A stretch of 64,000 bases of DNA from Parus major. Its lineage: Eukaryota; Chordata; Aves; Passeriformes; Paridae. The notes under the pieces are model-generated. The model ran no database searches, was not told the origin of the DNA, and saw nothing but the letters and a program-made list of their open reading frames with translations. The position numbers were made by a program, and so were the translations under genes. The DNA lies in contig NC_031774.1 of the NCBI RefSeq assembly GCF_001522545.3, forward strand, positions 25,739,824-25,803,823, given 5' to 3'. Shown here piece after piece: positions 10,605 through 22,600 of this stretch; within the stretch, counting starts at the first letter, position 1; the number at the start of each line of letters is the position of its first letter.

Positions 10605-13600
10605 TCATTCCATTTTGGACCTTTCGAAGTGGGTAATCATTCTTTCCTGGAAAGTAAAATACCCAATCTTGTCATTTTCCCCAGTAGATTTATATTATTC
10701 AGAATGTGCACATTCACAACAAACAACACTTGTATGCATTTTAAGTCAGGAGTCAAACTTACACAGCAGATACAACACTTATTTTAGAATACATTTGTAT
10801 TCTAAGAAGCTGTATCATGGTTGTTCCCACTACCCTTCCCCTCTTGTAGTATTCTACTGTTGCAATGACATGAGCAGAGTCCAGTTCTAATAAGGCAAGA
10901 CCTTATCAGCTGACTCATGACTCCTCTGGCATGTCAGAAGACTAATTTGAACCGAAGATTTCCTTACTAACCTCATCTGAATCCAGAAGAGCTGGAAGAG
11001 CACTGCAGGGGGGGGAAAAATGTTAAAATAATTAGAGCATATACTAAGAACATACTGACAACCATTTTCAACCTTCCATTGCTTTTTAGGGCACAGAAAA
11101 GAAACAATGAAGACAGAAGTTTCAATTTAACAGAAATTAGAGAAAGACACACAAAAAAAGAACCACCCAAGGAGTATCCTCAATGACCTTCACAGTTTTA
11201 AAATTCTATTTTGCATCTTATTACTAAATGAACAATTTCCAAGTTGCCAAGAAATAAGCTGCTTCACTCATACAGGAACATTACTGAACTGCACTGAAGA
11301 CATTTATAATATGGGACCGTGTTGTAAAAACATGTCCCAGAAGTCAAACAAGTTCTACTGGTACTTCAGCCTTGCCAGCTAAACAGATCTCCCATCTATT
11401 GGGATCTTGGCCCTTTCACAACCCTGATCACACTCTCAGAAACAGAAAAAACCACAGCAGATTACCTCAAAGTGCCCTTTCCTAGTTTATAGCAGTCTAG
11501 TTCTTTTTTTCCTAAGGAATCCTGTCAGTCTTAAAAAAACATAAGTACTAGAACTGGGAAAATCAAATTCAATTGAGAAAATGCAATTTTTGTCTCTTAA
11601 AACTTCACCTAATTTCTTGTCTTTACCTAAGTTCAGGCAAAGTTTCATACTTCAATCCAGATCCTCTGCCAAAATTACTTGTTCAAATTTGTGAACACAC
11701 ATATCTATGAACTTCAGTTTTGTTATGAAAAATATAGACAGAGGCACTGACTCTTCTAGCATGTAGAAGTCATTAAAAGCAGAAGAGATACAGACAGTAT
11801 ACATAGCTGATTATATTACCACAAACAGAAAAATGACATCTGATGTTCCAGATAAAGCTGAAAACTGGATTATATTATTCCATGGTTTACATTCAGCAAG
11901 ATACTCAAAGTTCTTTTCAGAGCACTAGAAAGGGGTTTGTTTCTTCTTTGTTTTCTGGATTTATGTATATTGTTTTAACTTTAATAAAATGCAGTCCAGT
12001 CTACGGTTTCACATTCCAAAAGACTGTTCCTTAAGTCAGCCTGTGTGCAAACCCAGCAGACTGCATACAAGGGATCAGAGGCCAGTGCCAGGCTGAACCA
12101 GTCTCTGCCCATGGAAGTGCAGCATACATGAGATAAGGCACTCTAATGTATTCCTGTAGAAAGAGAACCTGCCTTTATTGTGATTATAAAAATACTCACA
12201 CATCTGTCACTGATGAAGGAACGTTCTCTTCTACCCACTTCAGGTCATCCTCTTGCTACAAGTACAGAAATTAAACAGAAAACAAAAGTCAGTTTTCCCA
12301 CAATGCTGTCATATGCAAACCTTCTTCTTCTCAACCTACCTGACAAAAACCAATATATTTGTAATGTCAGTTAAAAACTTAAAAATAAACAAACAAACAC
12401 AAAAAAACTCCTTCAATTTGTTTCCTGAATTAAGAGAAAATAAGGAAAAAAAAAGTAAAGAAAAACCCCACCCACCTGCTGTGAGCTCTGTAACAGTTCT
12501 TACCATCACCCCCTCGCAAAATAGAAAAGTTTGATTTTCATCTTATCTATCCTCAGGTAAGCAGTATACAGCTGCACCCAACCCCTGAGAAAAACAATGC
12601 TAATGACAAAAATATGATTGCTATTATAACAAATTCCTAAAGGTTCTTTCAACTTTTAAATTTATGCATGAATTCTATGAAAAGATTACATGATATATTT
12701 TAGGCCTCCTAGACGAATGTGCAAGTATCTTGCTTATAAGCCACACAGGAAAAATGCATGTTCCCCCAAACTATTTAGGAAGGTACATAAAAATATACAC
12801 ATCACCTCATTCATGTAATGAAACACAAATCTCAAAAACAGGGCAATTTATTTAAAATATGGCTCAGCCTCCCTATCAAATTGACAAACTTGTTAAAGTA
12901 ATGTTTTAATCACTATCATTATTGTAACAGTGATAACAGATCATAACTATTGTAATAGTGATAACAATCACTACTGTATTATACTGTATTACACTACACT
13001 GAACTGTATTCTTAAAGAACATTCTTAAAGAACAGACTGAATTCTTAAGTTCCTACTGTATTTACTTTCTTTTCAGCAGTACTGTGTTAACTTATGATAC
13101 TTTGACTCACTCACATTCTGAAGCAAAACAAAAAGTTCCCATTTATTGGCTCAAAAGTTGGCATATTTGTGTGCTCCTAATGGCAGTAAATAAACAAGAG
13201 AGGAATCTATATTCTTCCAAGTACAGAGGTCATACTCACAACTTTGTTTGCTTTTACATTCCCGTTTGGTTCTTGCTTTGTACTTCTCATTTTCATTCCC
13301 TCTGAAGCCACAAGAAGAAAAAAGATTGGGGTAACTGAATGATAATTGTTCATAGACTGTAAGTGAAAGTGTTGAGTGTTCCTTCAGGACATTTCAGGAC
13401 AGATCACCTAACGATTTAAACTCTTCCCCTTTTAAAGGCTTGCAGTATTTTTTCCTGGCAGATGGAGTATGTAGTTTTTCCTGAATTTTAAAATTTTACC
13501 TAGGAAATATAAATTTCTAGTCCTTCTATTTAAGCCAGACCTCAGCAGCATAGAACCCAGACATAGCTCCCAGAGAGGCTGTGCAATCTCCATCCTAGAA

Positions 13601-16600
13601 GATATTCAAAAGCCATCTGGACACGGTCCAGGGCAATGCATTCTAGGTGACCCTGCCTGAGCAGGGGGCTTGGACAGGATGACCTCCAGAGGTCCCTTCC
13701 AGCCTCAACCATTCTGAGACACAGGCAACTCCCAAAGTGTATTTTACCTACTGACAGCTCACCAGCCACTTGGCTGCCTTAAAAGCTGAGAAGCAACGTG
13801 CATCTCCTGGCCCAGCAGACAGCCAGATAGCGCTGGTTTGCCAAATGCACCTAATGGACTACACAATTCTCCTCAGCTCCTAAACAAGCCAAACAGCACT
13901 GACATAACCCAGCATAACTCATTTGTGGACAGACAGCAGTAGGCATGTAGCCCTACCTTTTACACAGCTTATAAAGAGAGGTGTTACAATAGACAATTTC
14001 ACGAATAAACATATTCCCCCCTACGTTTACACTGGACATTCCTATGCTAAGCCCTAATGTAGAAAAGGAAGAAGATTTCAGAGTTCAGAGACCAGATAAT
14101 ATATGGAAATTCTTAAATGGGATTTTAAAAGACCTGCACACTGAACTACTACCTACCAACAGTATCTAAGAGATCCATGTCATCACAACTGGATTAAAAC
14201 CTAAGATGTGACATATTTAATCAAAGTCCACTGGACATGGCAAAGCAACCACAGCAGTAGCAGTGTTTTCAGTGTCAAAGGAAAACCACAAAATTAAACA
14301 GGCAATGCAAATACTAAACATAAAGCCAGTGTTTCCTCTAGAACTCTGTGTATCAACGGCAATTGACTCTGATTTTTCCTGCAGCAATAAAATTTTTAAC
14401 AGAGCAAGACAGCTTCCTCTAGAGAACTGTTTTCAACACTGAAATTGAGTGGGAAAATTTCCTTCTCTTACCAAAGCTTTCCTTTAACATTGGCTCTTTC
14501 TGCTCATCATCATCCTCCTCTTCTGACAGTGGTGAGAAAGCAAACCTATAGAAGTGAAAGAATGAAAGCCATCTTAGAATTCTATCTCTTGTCTCCCAAG
14601 AGATCCATTATCCCAACATGGACATGGCTTGATTATTCTGTCTAGTTCGCTGTTTTTAAGACTTTAAACTACATAATCAAAATTTAAGTCACTTCTTTTT
14701 AAGTAAGTTGAGCACCAGGAACAGACTAGATTTTATATATGTAACTTCTCTAGGTTTACTTCTCCCCATACACACTGCTTATTCATCAGTGTACAGCAAC
14801 TAAAAACCACCCACCAGTACTTTTTGAAAAAACAAGCATTCCTAAAACCAACTATTTTTAGGAAGAGGTAAAAAAAGTTGAACCTTTGGTTGTTAGCAGA
14901 TGGTCTCCACAGAATCATGATGACAAAAAGGATCATTGAAAACAATAAACGCCAGATGGCATCATCCACCCATAGCTCTTGCCAGTCCTGTCAAGAAACC
15001 AGCAGCAGAAATGAAATATGTTGTGAAGCAAGAAAGTTCATGTCCTCATCACTTTCCAAGGCTGAACAATAGGCATTTGTCAAAGAGGTTTGTTACCACA
15101 GCACTGACAATTTTAGCATGTGTTGCTTTGTGACAATCTCACTGCCAAATATAAACTTATCAAGAGGCAGCAACTGGAGAAAGCATTTAATATAAACTCA
15201 CCGACTGACAGTCCACCAGCCTGAACTTCATGGTTGTCCAGATGATGAATACAATAGATGCTGTAATATTCAAACAAACAAGCTGCTCATTACTACAGAA
15301 AATGCCAATTCAAATACCCCACTAACAGGATCGTGTTTCCCAAACAAAGATCAAAGACCTGAATACTGAAGTCTTCAAATTAAATTCAATAGCTTTGGAA
15401 AACAAGAGACAGCTCTATTGCACTAACCTTAGACAGAAATTTAGGTACAGACCAGTATATTTTACCCATTTTTCTCCACACACAAGACATAAATCAAATA
15501 CAAAGTATTTAGCCAACTCCTAATTCCTATTTATTATTCTTATATCGCTTATCTAGCATTCAAACCATGGTTTCATTATCACTTGACAAATAAAGCTGAC
15601 CTTGAAGTAACCTTGAAAATAATCTAATTTGCTTGAATGCCTTAAGCATCCAGATCTTGACCCACAACAGTTCCAACACTCAAACTATGCTCTTACCACA
15701 GTTTTAGAAGAAACTCCCCTCCACTAAAGTATTTTAAGATGATTAAGAACCAGGTGCTGAAAGAAACTTCATCAGAGCTGTCGTTCAAAAGGAATGCACT
15801 TTTTTGTTTATTTGTTTAGGTCAAAAAACACAGTCTTTAGAAGTTTTCAGCTCATTGTATTGATAGCAGAAGTATCTGGAAGCACCAACAGATTTATTCT
15901 TGAAGTTCAGTTTATCACTACTATAAATGGAAAAAGGAACTCAATCTGTATTCTTCCAGAATAGAGATGGCATTATGTTACAAAACTAAAAATACATTTT
16001 TTTCAAGAATCACTCTGATCTTCAGACATCTTAAAAATCCCATAGCATACAGTGATACTGTGATTTTGGAAAAAGTATCCCTGTGAAGTTAACAGCATAA
16101 TAAACTTTTCCCCCTGGCAGCTCAAAGTGGAACTAAAGTGCTCTGTTAGAGGAGCTGCAGAGAACTGCCGATATTGTTAACGTCAGGACTAAAAATCAAT
16201 AATCCTCTGTCTCTGATGTATCAACATGAAACTTGGCAAATACTGTTAGAAATAAGTCAAGCGTTATAATAAAAATACCAAAAATTTTGATTGTACTTAC
16301 ACAAAGGTCACCAAACTTGTAAATTTACTCTAGTGACCAAAGCCCTGTATGAAAAGTGGTTTTATTTAACTGGAATAATATTTTGCTTACCTGCTACCGC
16401 CAAGATGAGTGTGTTGGTGAAGTGCCGATACAAAGACAGTTTCACAACATTCCTTCGAAGTTTTAGCAGCTTCATTGTTTGAGTCAAGCTGATGAATATG
16501 TATGGAAAGTCAAGGAAAAGTCTCTGAAGAGACAAGCTGGTTGCACAGACTTAGGAGGACACAGACCTTATGATTAACAGCTCTCTCAATTACACACTTA

Positions 16601-19600
16601 GCCCTCCAAAAAATTAGACCATTCTCAGTAGAAGAAAAGATTGATCCTATGACAAAGGTACCAGAGAGCAAAATCTGTCCTTTTCATGTTGTTTAGTCAT
16701 CTACACCTATAACTCTTGTCATATAAAGATGCTATCCAAACATGTATTTTGGACTATGGCCCATTCCCTCAAGAAAGTCATCTGTGCTTTTCCTAAGTGA
16801 AAAGTGAAACTTGAACTAGAAATTAGTTTAATGCATGTGCACATTTTCTTTTATTTCCACAGTGACAAAACAAGTGCTTAGGAGAGATATTGTGATAGGG
16901 GAGAACTGTGGCTGTCACAGCTGGGCAGCAAGCTAGTCTCATTTTATATAGAGCTTTTGTGACCCACTTTCACTAAGGACACTTTACAGGGATTTTGCTA
17001 TAGACAAGTTCAGCATTTGATGTCAGTTGCTAAAGTCACACAAGATTATGGTTGCTTGAAATGCATATGTCAAGACACCAAAAAATAAACTCTGCCTCAT
17101 TTTGTCCCTTACTTCAAGACTAGTTTGAATTTTACAGAATTCTATGTTAGATGTTGCTAAGCAACCTTCTTCCCCAAAACATAAACTGAGTCATTTCTTC
17201 AAAGGCTACTGCTCTGGTGCCATGACATGCTAGACTAGAACAAATTATTTCCATACTCAATAATGAGATTCTGGTAACAGACAGATTATATTCTGGAACA
17301 GCTTTACACAGACACATCCAGTTCAACAAAAACCAGGTAAGTAGTAGGCAGCAGAAGCTTACCGGGACACTCAATTGCAGAACTTCTACAACCTTTGCCA
17401 CAAGTAGAAAAAATATATATACTTGGATCTTACTTTTAAAAAAAGTTCAGCCAAATAAAGACTCAAAAAAAACCAAAATTCAAAAGAAAACACACCCCAT
17501 CAAGCAAAACAGTGAAGGATATCCACCAGCACAGGGCAGTATCTAGGAAAGCCAGGGGAATAAAAGCCAAGGAGGCAAGATCATTCTGGGCCTGGAGACA
17601 AAGAGAGAGCCAATAAGAACAAACTGAAAAGAAAACAAAGTAGAGAAGGGAGGAGAGTCAGGCTGTTTTATGAGACACCACAAATACGCCACCACAACAC
17701 TTCCAAGTTTTACTACAGAAACAGAGGGCTTGAACCAAGAATTTAGTCCAATGCACAGAGAGGAACTGACAATACCACATTGTCAGTTCTCAGCTCTCCA
17801 CCAGCAAGACAAGAAGCAGTTTTCCAGATTAAGTCAATCTAGCACTGTTAAAAGGAGTCTCTACTGAGGCAGTTGCTGTGATTAATTGCTCTGTCCACCT
17901 CTTACCAGAAAACTAGCAACCAGAGATTGTTAGAGATGTAGTAATTAAATCTTTTACACTATCCATGGATGAACTGCAAGCTCCACTGGCAACTATGAGT
18001 TTGACTAAAAAGGCAAAACTTGCCTTTGTGTGTACATCATAAACTTATCAAAGTCCTAACAGAAACAAGAAAAACACCCTTTATTCCATTTAAGCGGAAG
18101 ACAGAAATAATAAGTTATGATAAGGTCATAGCATTCTGCAGTTTTTAAAAGGATATCCACAAAATAATACAGGCATCAATCATGGACAGGGCCAAGTTTG
18201 CTATCAGAGCCACAGTGTCATAGAAAAACTGGAAAAAGTATCAAATATACAACAGGTTAAATATCCCCAAAACAGAATAACAGAAATCTACATCCCAAGA
18301 TGCATTCAACAAATACAGTAGCAGCACCACTCACACATACTTCCCCAGGCACAGCCTCCAAAACCAGAGCAGTGGGAATTTGGGTTGGTGGTTGTTGCTG
18401 GGGAGGGGGAGGGAAAGCAGCTGTTCACACAAGTACATACAGCCAATAGTGCCTGTGGCATATGGGAAAATTCAAGCAGTTATTACTGACCCCTGTGACT
18501 CTAAGAACACCTTCCATGCCAGAAAATAACAGATAAAGGGCTCCAGCCATAACTACTTTGTGAAGAGTCACTCCAAGGCGAGGCCTGTAGGAAACAAAGT
18601 GAAATTCAGATTAAGCGGGGGACAAAAAATGAAGTCATGTCAACTTGAATCTAAACATAAGGTATGAAGCATATTCGGTCCTTATAACAAGCCATATCTA
18701 GATCCAAAAGTATTATTTTGGTGCTTGAAACTTTATATATTAATTCTGACTTATGTATGGTATGATGTGACTAAGGGAGAGACTGGAAACAGTCCTGTTT
18801 CTGAGTTAACCTGTCTAGCTTTTTATGACCATTTCACTAAGTCTCATCCCACTTCTTCACCAGTTCCCCCAGCAAACCCACACTTGACTAAAATTCCCAC
18901 TGTCACCTAGCATGTGTTTTTACTGTTGAATACAGCTGTGGACAGACAAATGAGTCACAATCTTACTGAAGTAGATCCCCTCACCTATCACTAATTCCTG
19001 ACGCACTCCATTTATAAAAGCTCTGCCTCACACAGAAGACAGGCCCATAAAGCTCCCATTTCAGTCAGTGGAGCATCTCAACAATGACTCAGAAACCCTC
19101 CCCTACAGGAGCACACAGAAGTAGATGGAAAGAAGAGTAATCACAGTATGGAACTGTCTTTGTTTACTAGTGAAGAAGTCTAGGTCTTCAGAGCACCTAA
19201 GTAAAGCACTTACCTTTTAAAAATGCAAAGTACAGGGAGATGAATACTGCCCTAAATTCTTAAAAAGCAATAGTAAAAGCCCTTTAAATGCAACAAACCC
19301 GTAGCAGAATTACTCACTTGACTATCCCATATCCCAGGCTGACTATGATGACCAGAGTTCGAGCCAATGAGCGCTTCACAGCAGAAAGAAGTTCTGCAAG
19401 TATTACTGCTCCTTGAACTACCAAAAGCAAAGAGGAGGAAGTTAGTTCATTAAAATATAATATCTGTTTTATTAACTACTGTCTGCAATTATAGTATGAG
19501 AGCAGACATAGAAAGTAGGCTAAAGATAAAGTGCATCATCTTTTTATTATCTACATCTGGAGTTAGCTTTCAGAAAACACAGGTCATTTGGCATAAAAAA

Positions 19601-22600
19601 TAAGCTACAGAAAAATTTTACATCCGGCCTAGATACTCTCCCAAACAAGTCAATCAATAAAACCTTCTGCACCATGGGTATGGCCAATTAGTAAAGTCAT
19701 AATGACATTTGACCTGCAGAGTTTCATTTGTATGCATCCAGCCTGAAACTCAAAATTAGAGTAGAAGAGTTTTACATAAAGGGAAATCTCTTAAACTGGA
19801 TTATGAGGCTGTGGGTTGAATACCAAGAGTTACCTACAGTGCTATCAAGTTGAACAAGGAGTTTTAAAGTATCTTTCCAAGGCCAATACCAATTGTAAGA
19901 AATTAATTACAAGCCACACTGAGCAAGTCCTATTTCATACTTAAAACCAGCACTAAAGCATAGCAGTACAGAATGTAGCATTGTATATAGCTTAAGACAC
20001 CACTCTCAGAAGTCAGAGAAAGCAACAGTATTTTGGTCAGAAGAACACAGAGCATAATGTTTACATTTAAAAATACAGGAACTCTAGCCCCCTGTTCTTT
20101 GTTTTGAAACAATCCTCAAGTAATCATGCAGTTAACATGTATCTGCCACCCCAATTTAGCATAAACCATTAGTGCTATGCCCCCTCAATTATCCTGTAAC
20201 TGCCACCTACCGGATTCGCCCGTGTAGCGGATGTTCTGGAACTCAGCATAGAAAACCGCTTTCTCGAGCATTCCCAGGAAGATAACAGCACCAATCCAGA
20301 ACTGGATCCTCAGGAGATCCCGCCAGTAACAGGCTGACCACGCAAGCCACAGAACCCCAAAGAATACGTACACAATACACATCACCATGAAAAACTATTA
20401 CACAAAAAGAAGAAAGAAAAAAGAACTTTAGAACCAGAAAAATAATTTCCTTGTTTCCGTTCCACAGCTGTAAGACAGCTCTATTTTCTCCCCTAGTATA
20501 GCAACTTGGGAAGTTTGAAAATAGACAAGCACTGTTTCATTTGTCTTCTCTGGACTCTAACAGTGAGTCTAATTTCTCACTACCAACAAGGGGAATGAAA
20601 ATAACTGAATTTCGACACAATTTCTCCCTTGAAGAATAGTCTGCCAATTTAGTCACAGGTGAATTTTTTCTAAGATACATGCTACTAGATTCCAAAAAGT
20701 TAAGAATCCAAGCAAATCGTCAAGTACTACAAACTCTAGTTACACTCATGAATTGTTCTATTAATAACTTCATCATACATTTACAGTACTCTGCAAATAA
20801 ACTCACAGGCCACCTTTAGACACCATTCCACAGAACAGAGATAAGCTACTACTGCTTGGATGCCCTTTGTTCAAAAAATTTGACAACTTTTCTCAAAAGC
20901 TGATTTCCAGCACTCAATTTTTCACAGTTTTAGGGCAGAAAAAAACCTGCAGCTGAGAAAGAAATCCAGATATTTATTTAAATATTAATGCTTTCTGATT
21001 TTTGTTCGGTTCAGTATTACTTGCTTCACAAAAAACTTTTCATGGTATGTCTCATACAGCAAACAATAAGCTTGAAAATGTTACTCAATGGTGAATTTTC
21101 TAATCATGCAAAGCAAGTTAAAATCTTCAAAAGGATACTAATTTTAAGAATAAGAATTGGGAGAGAGTAAGACATTAAGTGAGTAGCAGGAAGTAGCTAG
21201 CCAAAGCATAAGACAGTGCTTAATAAATAAGCAGTCTCATCTTTCAGAAGGAGTATTTTATTTTTTTTTAAACCAAGAGAACACTGATATTAGCTGCACA
21301 ATATGTCAAAACCTTCACAAACTGACAACACCTTCCTTAAGAGAGTAGCTCACTGATCCTTACACATTTTCACACTGACCAATCCATGCAGTTCAAATGA
21401 TAAGAACCTAGTCGAGATAGTTCACATGCAGGTGCTCCATTGAGAAAACATTTAGAGATACAGATTCTTTTCTGGTCCTGTCACATGGGATATTCACACT
21501 GGTGAATTACATTTCAAGAGAGCTGCTGGAGGCTTTTTGCTTCTGCAGGAATGTGTGTTTCAGAAATGCTGCCAGGCTCCACTACTGACAGGCTGCTCTT
21601 GCCAATACTGTCAGTCTAGAGACCTTACTTGTTATTGATCCCCAGCTAAAGTCTGTCTTCACTACTTAAACATTTTAAGTTCCTTTATTGTTCAGCCTTC
21701 TCAACAGAAGAAACTAGAAACCAAGTCAATAACTCCTTTGAATAAAAAGGGGATTAGCTCTTTGTAGCTCACTTATGCTTTCACTGCTAGGCAAGTATTA
21801 AAGACTTCCTCATGGGGTGTATGGTGGAGGAAGCAAGATTAAGCTGTAAAAGAACAAAGAAATCACTGACAAATGAAAAGAGTAGCTGCAAACAAAAGCA
21901 TAGAATAGCAGTTTTTCTAAGATATAAGCTAAGGAGAATAACAGCACCAGTAAAACTTCCCAGTTTAGAGCTAATAATACTGATAACTTCAGGAACTACA
22001 AATTAACAACTGTTAATTCAGATAATCCAAAGAAAGACAACATTGGCAGCACATACAAGGAACTGAAATCTGTTTTCCCTACCCTGTACTCAGTACAAAA
22101 AAAAAACAAACAAAACAAAACAAAACAAACTACTCAATCAAACAAAAACAGCCCATCAAACCAAAAACTTCTTCAGCTAAGTAACTTTTTCTCCTGAGAC
22201 ACGGGCTCTGTTTCCTGAAGTATTACAGCAGAGTATTTAATTGACATTCAAATCAACTGATAATTTAACAGATCAAAGAAAAGTTGGTTTACTTACAATC
22301 ATCAGAGGGTAGTCTGCAAGTGAAAGATACTCATATGGCCCCTTCAGTTCTACTGTCACTGTCAAAAGACAATCCAATAAGCAAAAGCCAGGACTTAATT
22401 GACTTGCATTTAAGTGTAAAGAAATTCTACATCTTCACACAGCCTTTAAATCTAATTTGCACTTTAATAAAGACAGCTAAGACCCATAACATACTCAGCC
22501 AAAAGCATGCAGTTAAAATTACACACCCCATTGCCAAGTAACTCATGGCAGTACTTAAAAGTAATTTTTGCTGGAGATTCATGGATAATAGGAAAAATTC

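Noticed and set aside
17523..18160. GT dinucleotide (gtggat) as the main donor of TMEM87A exons 12A/12B
   Set aside because: It is a poor U2 donor, and its use would delete conserved residues. ATATCCTT with the AC acceptor and TTCCTTGAC branch restores the family sequence exactly.
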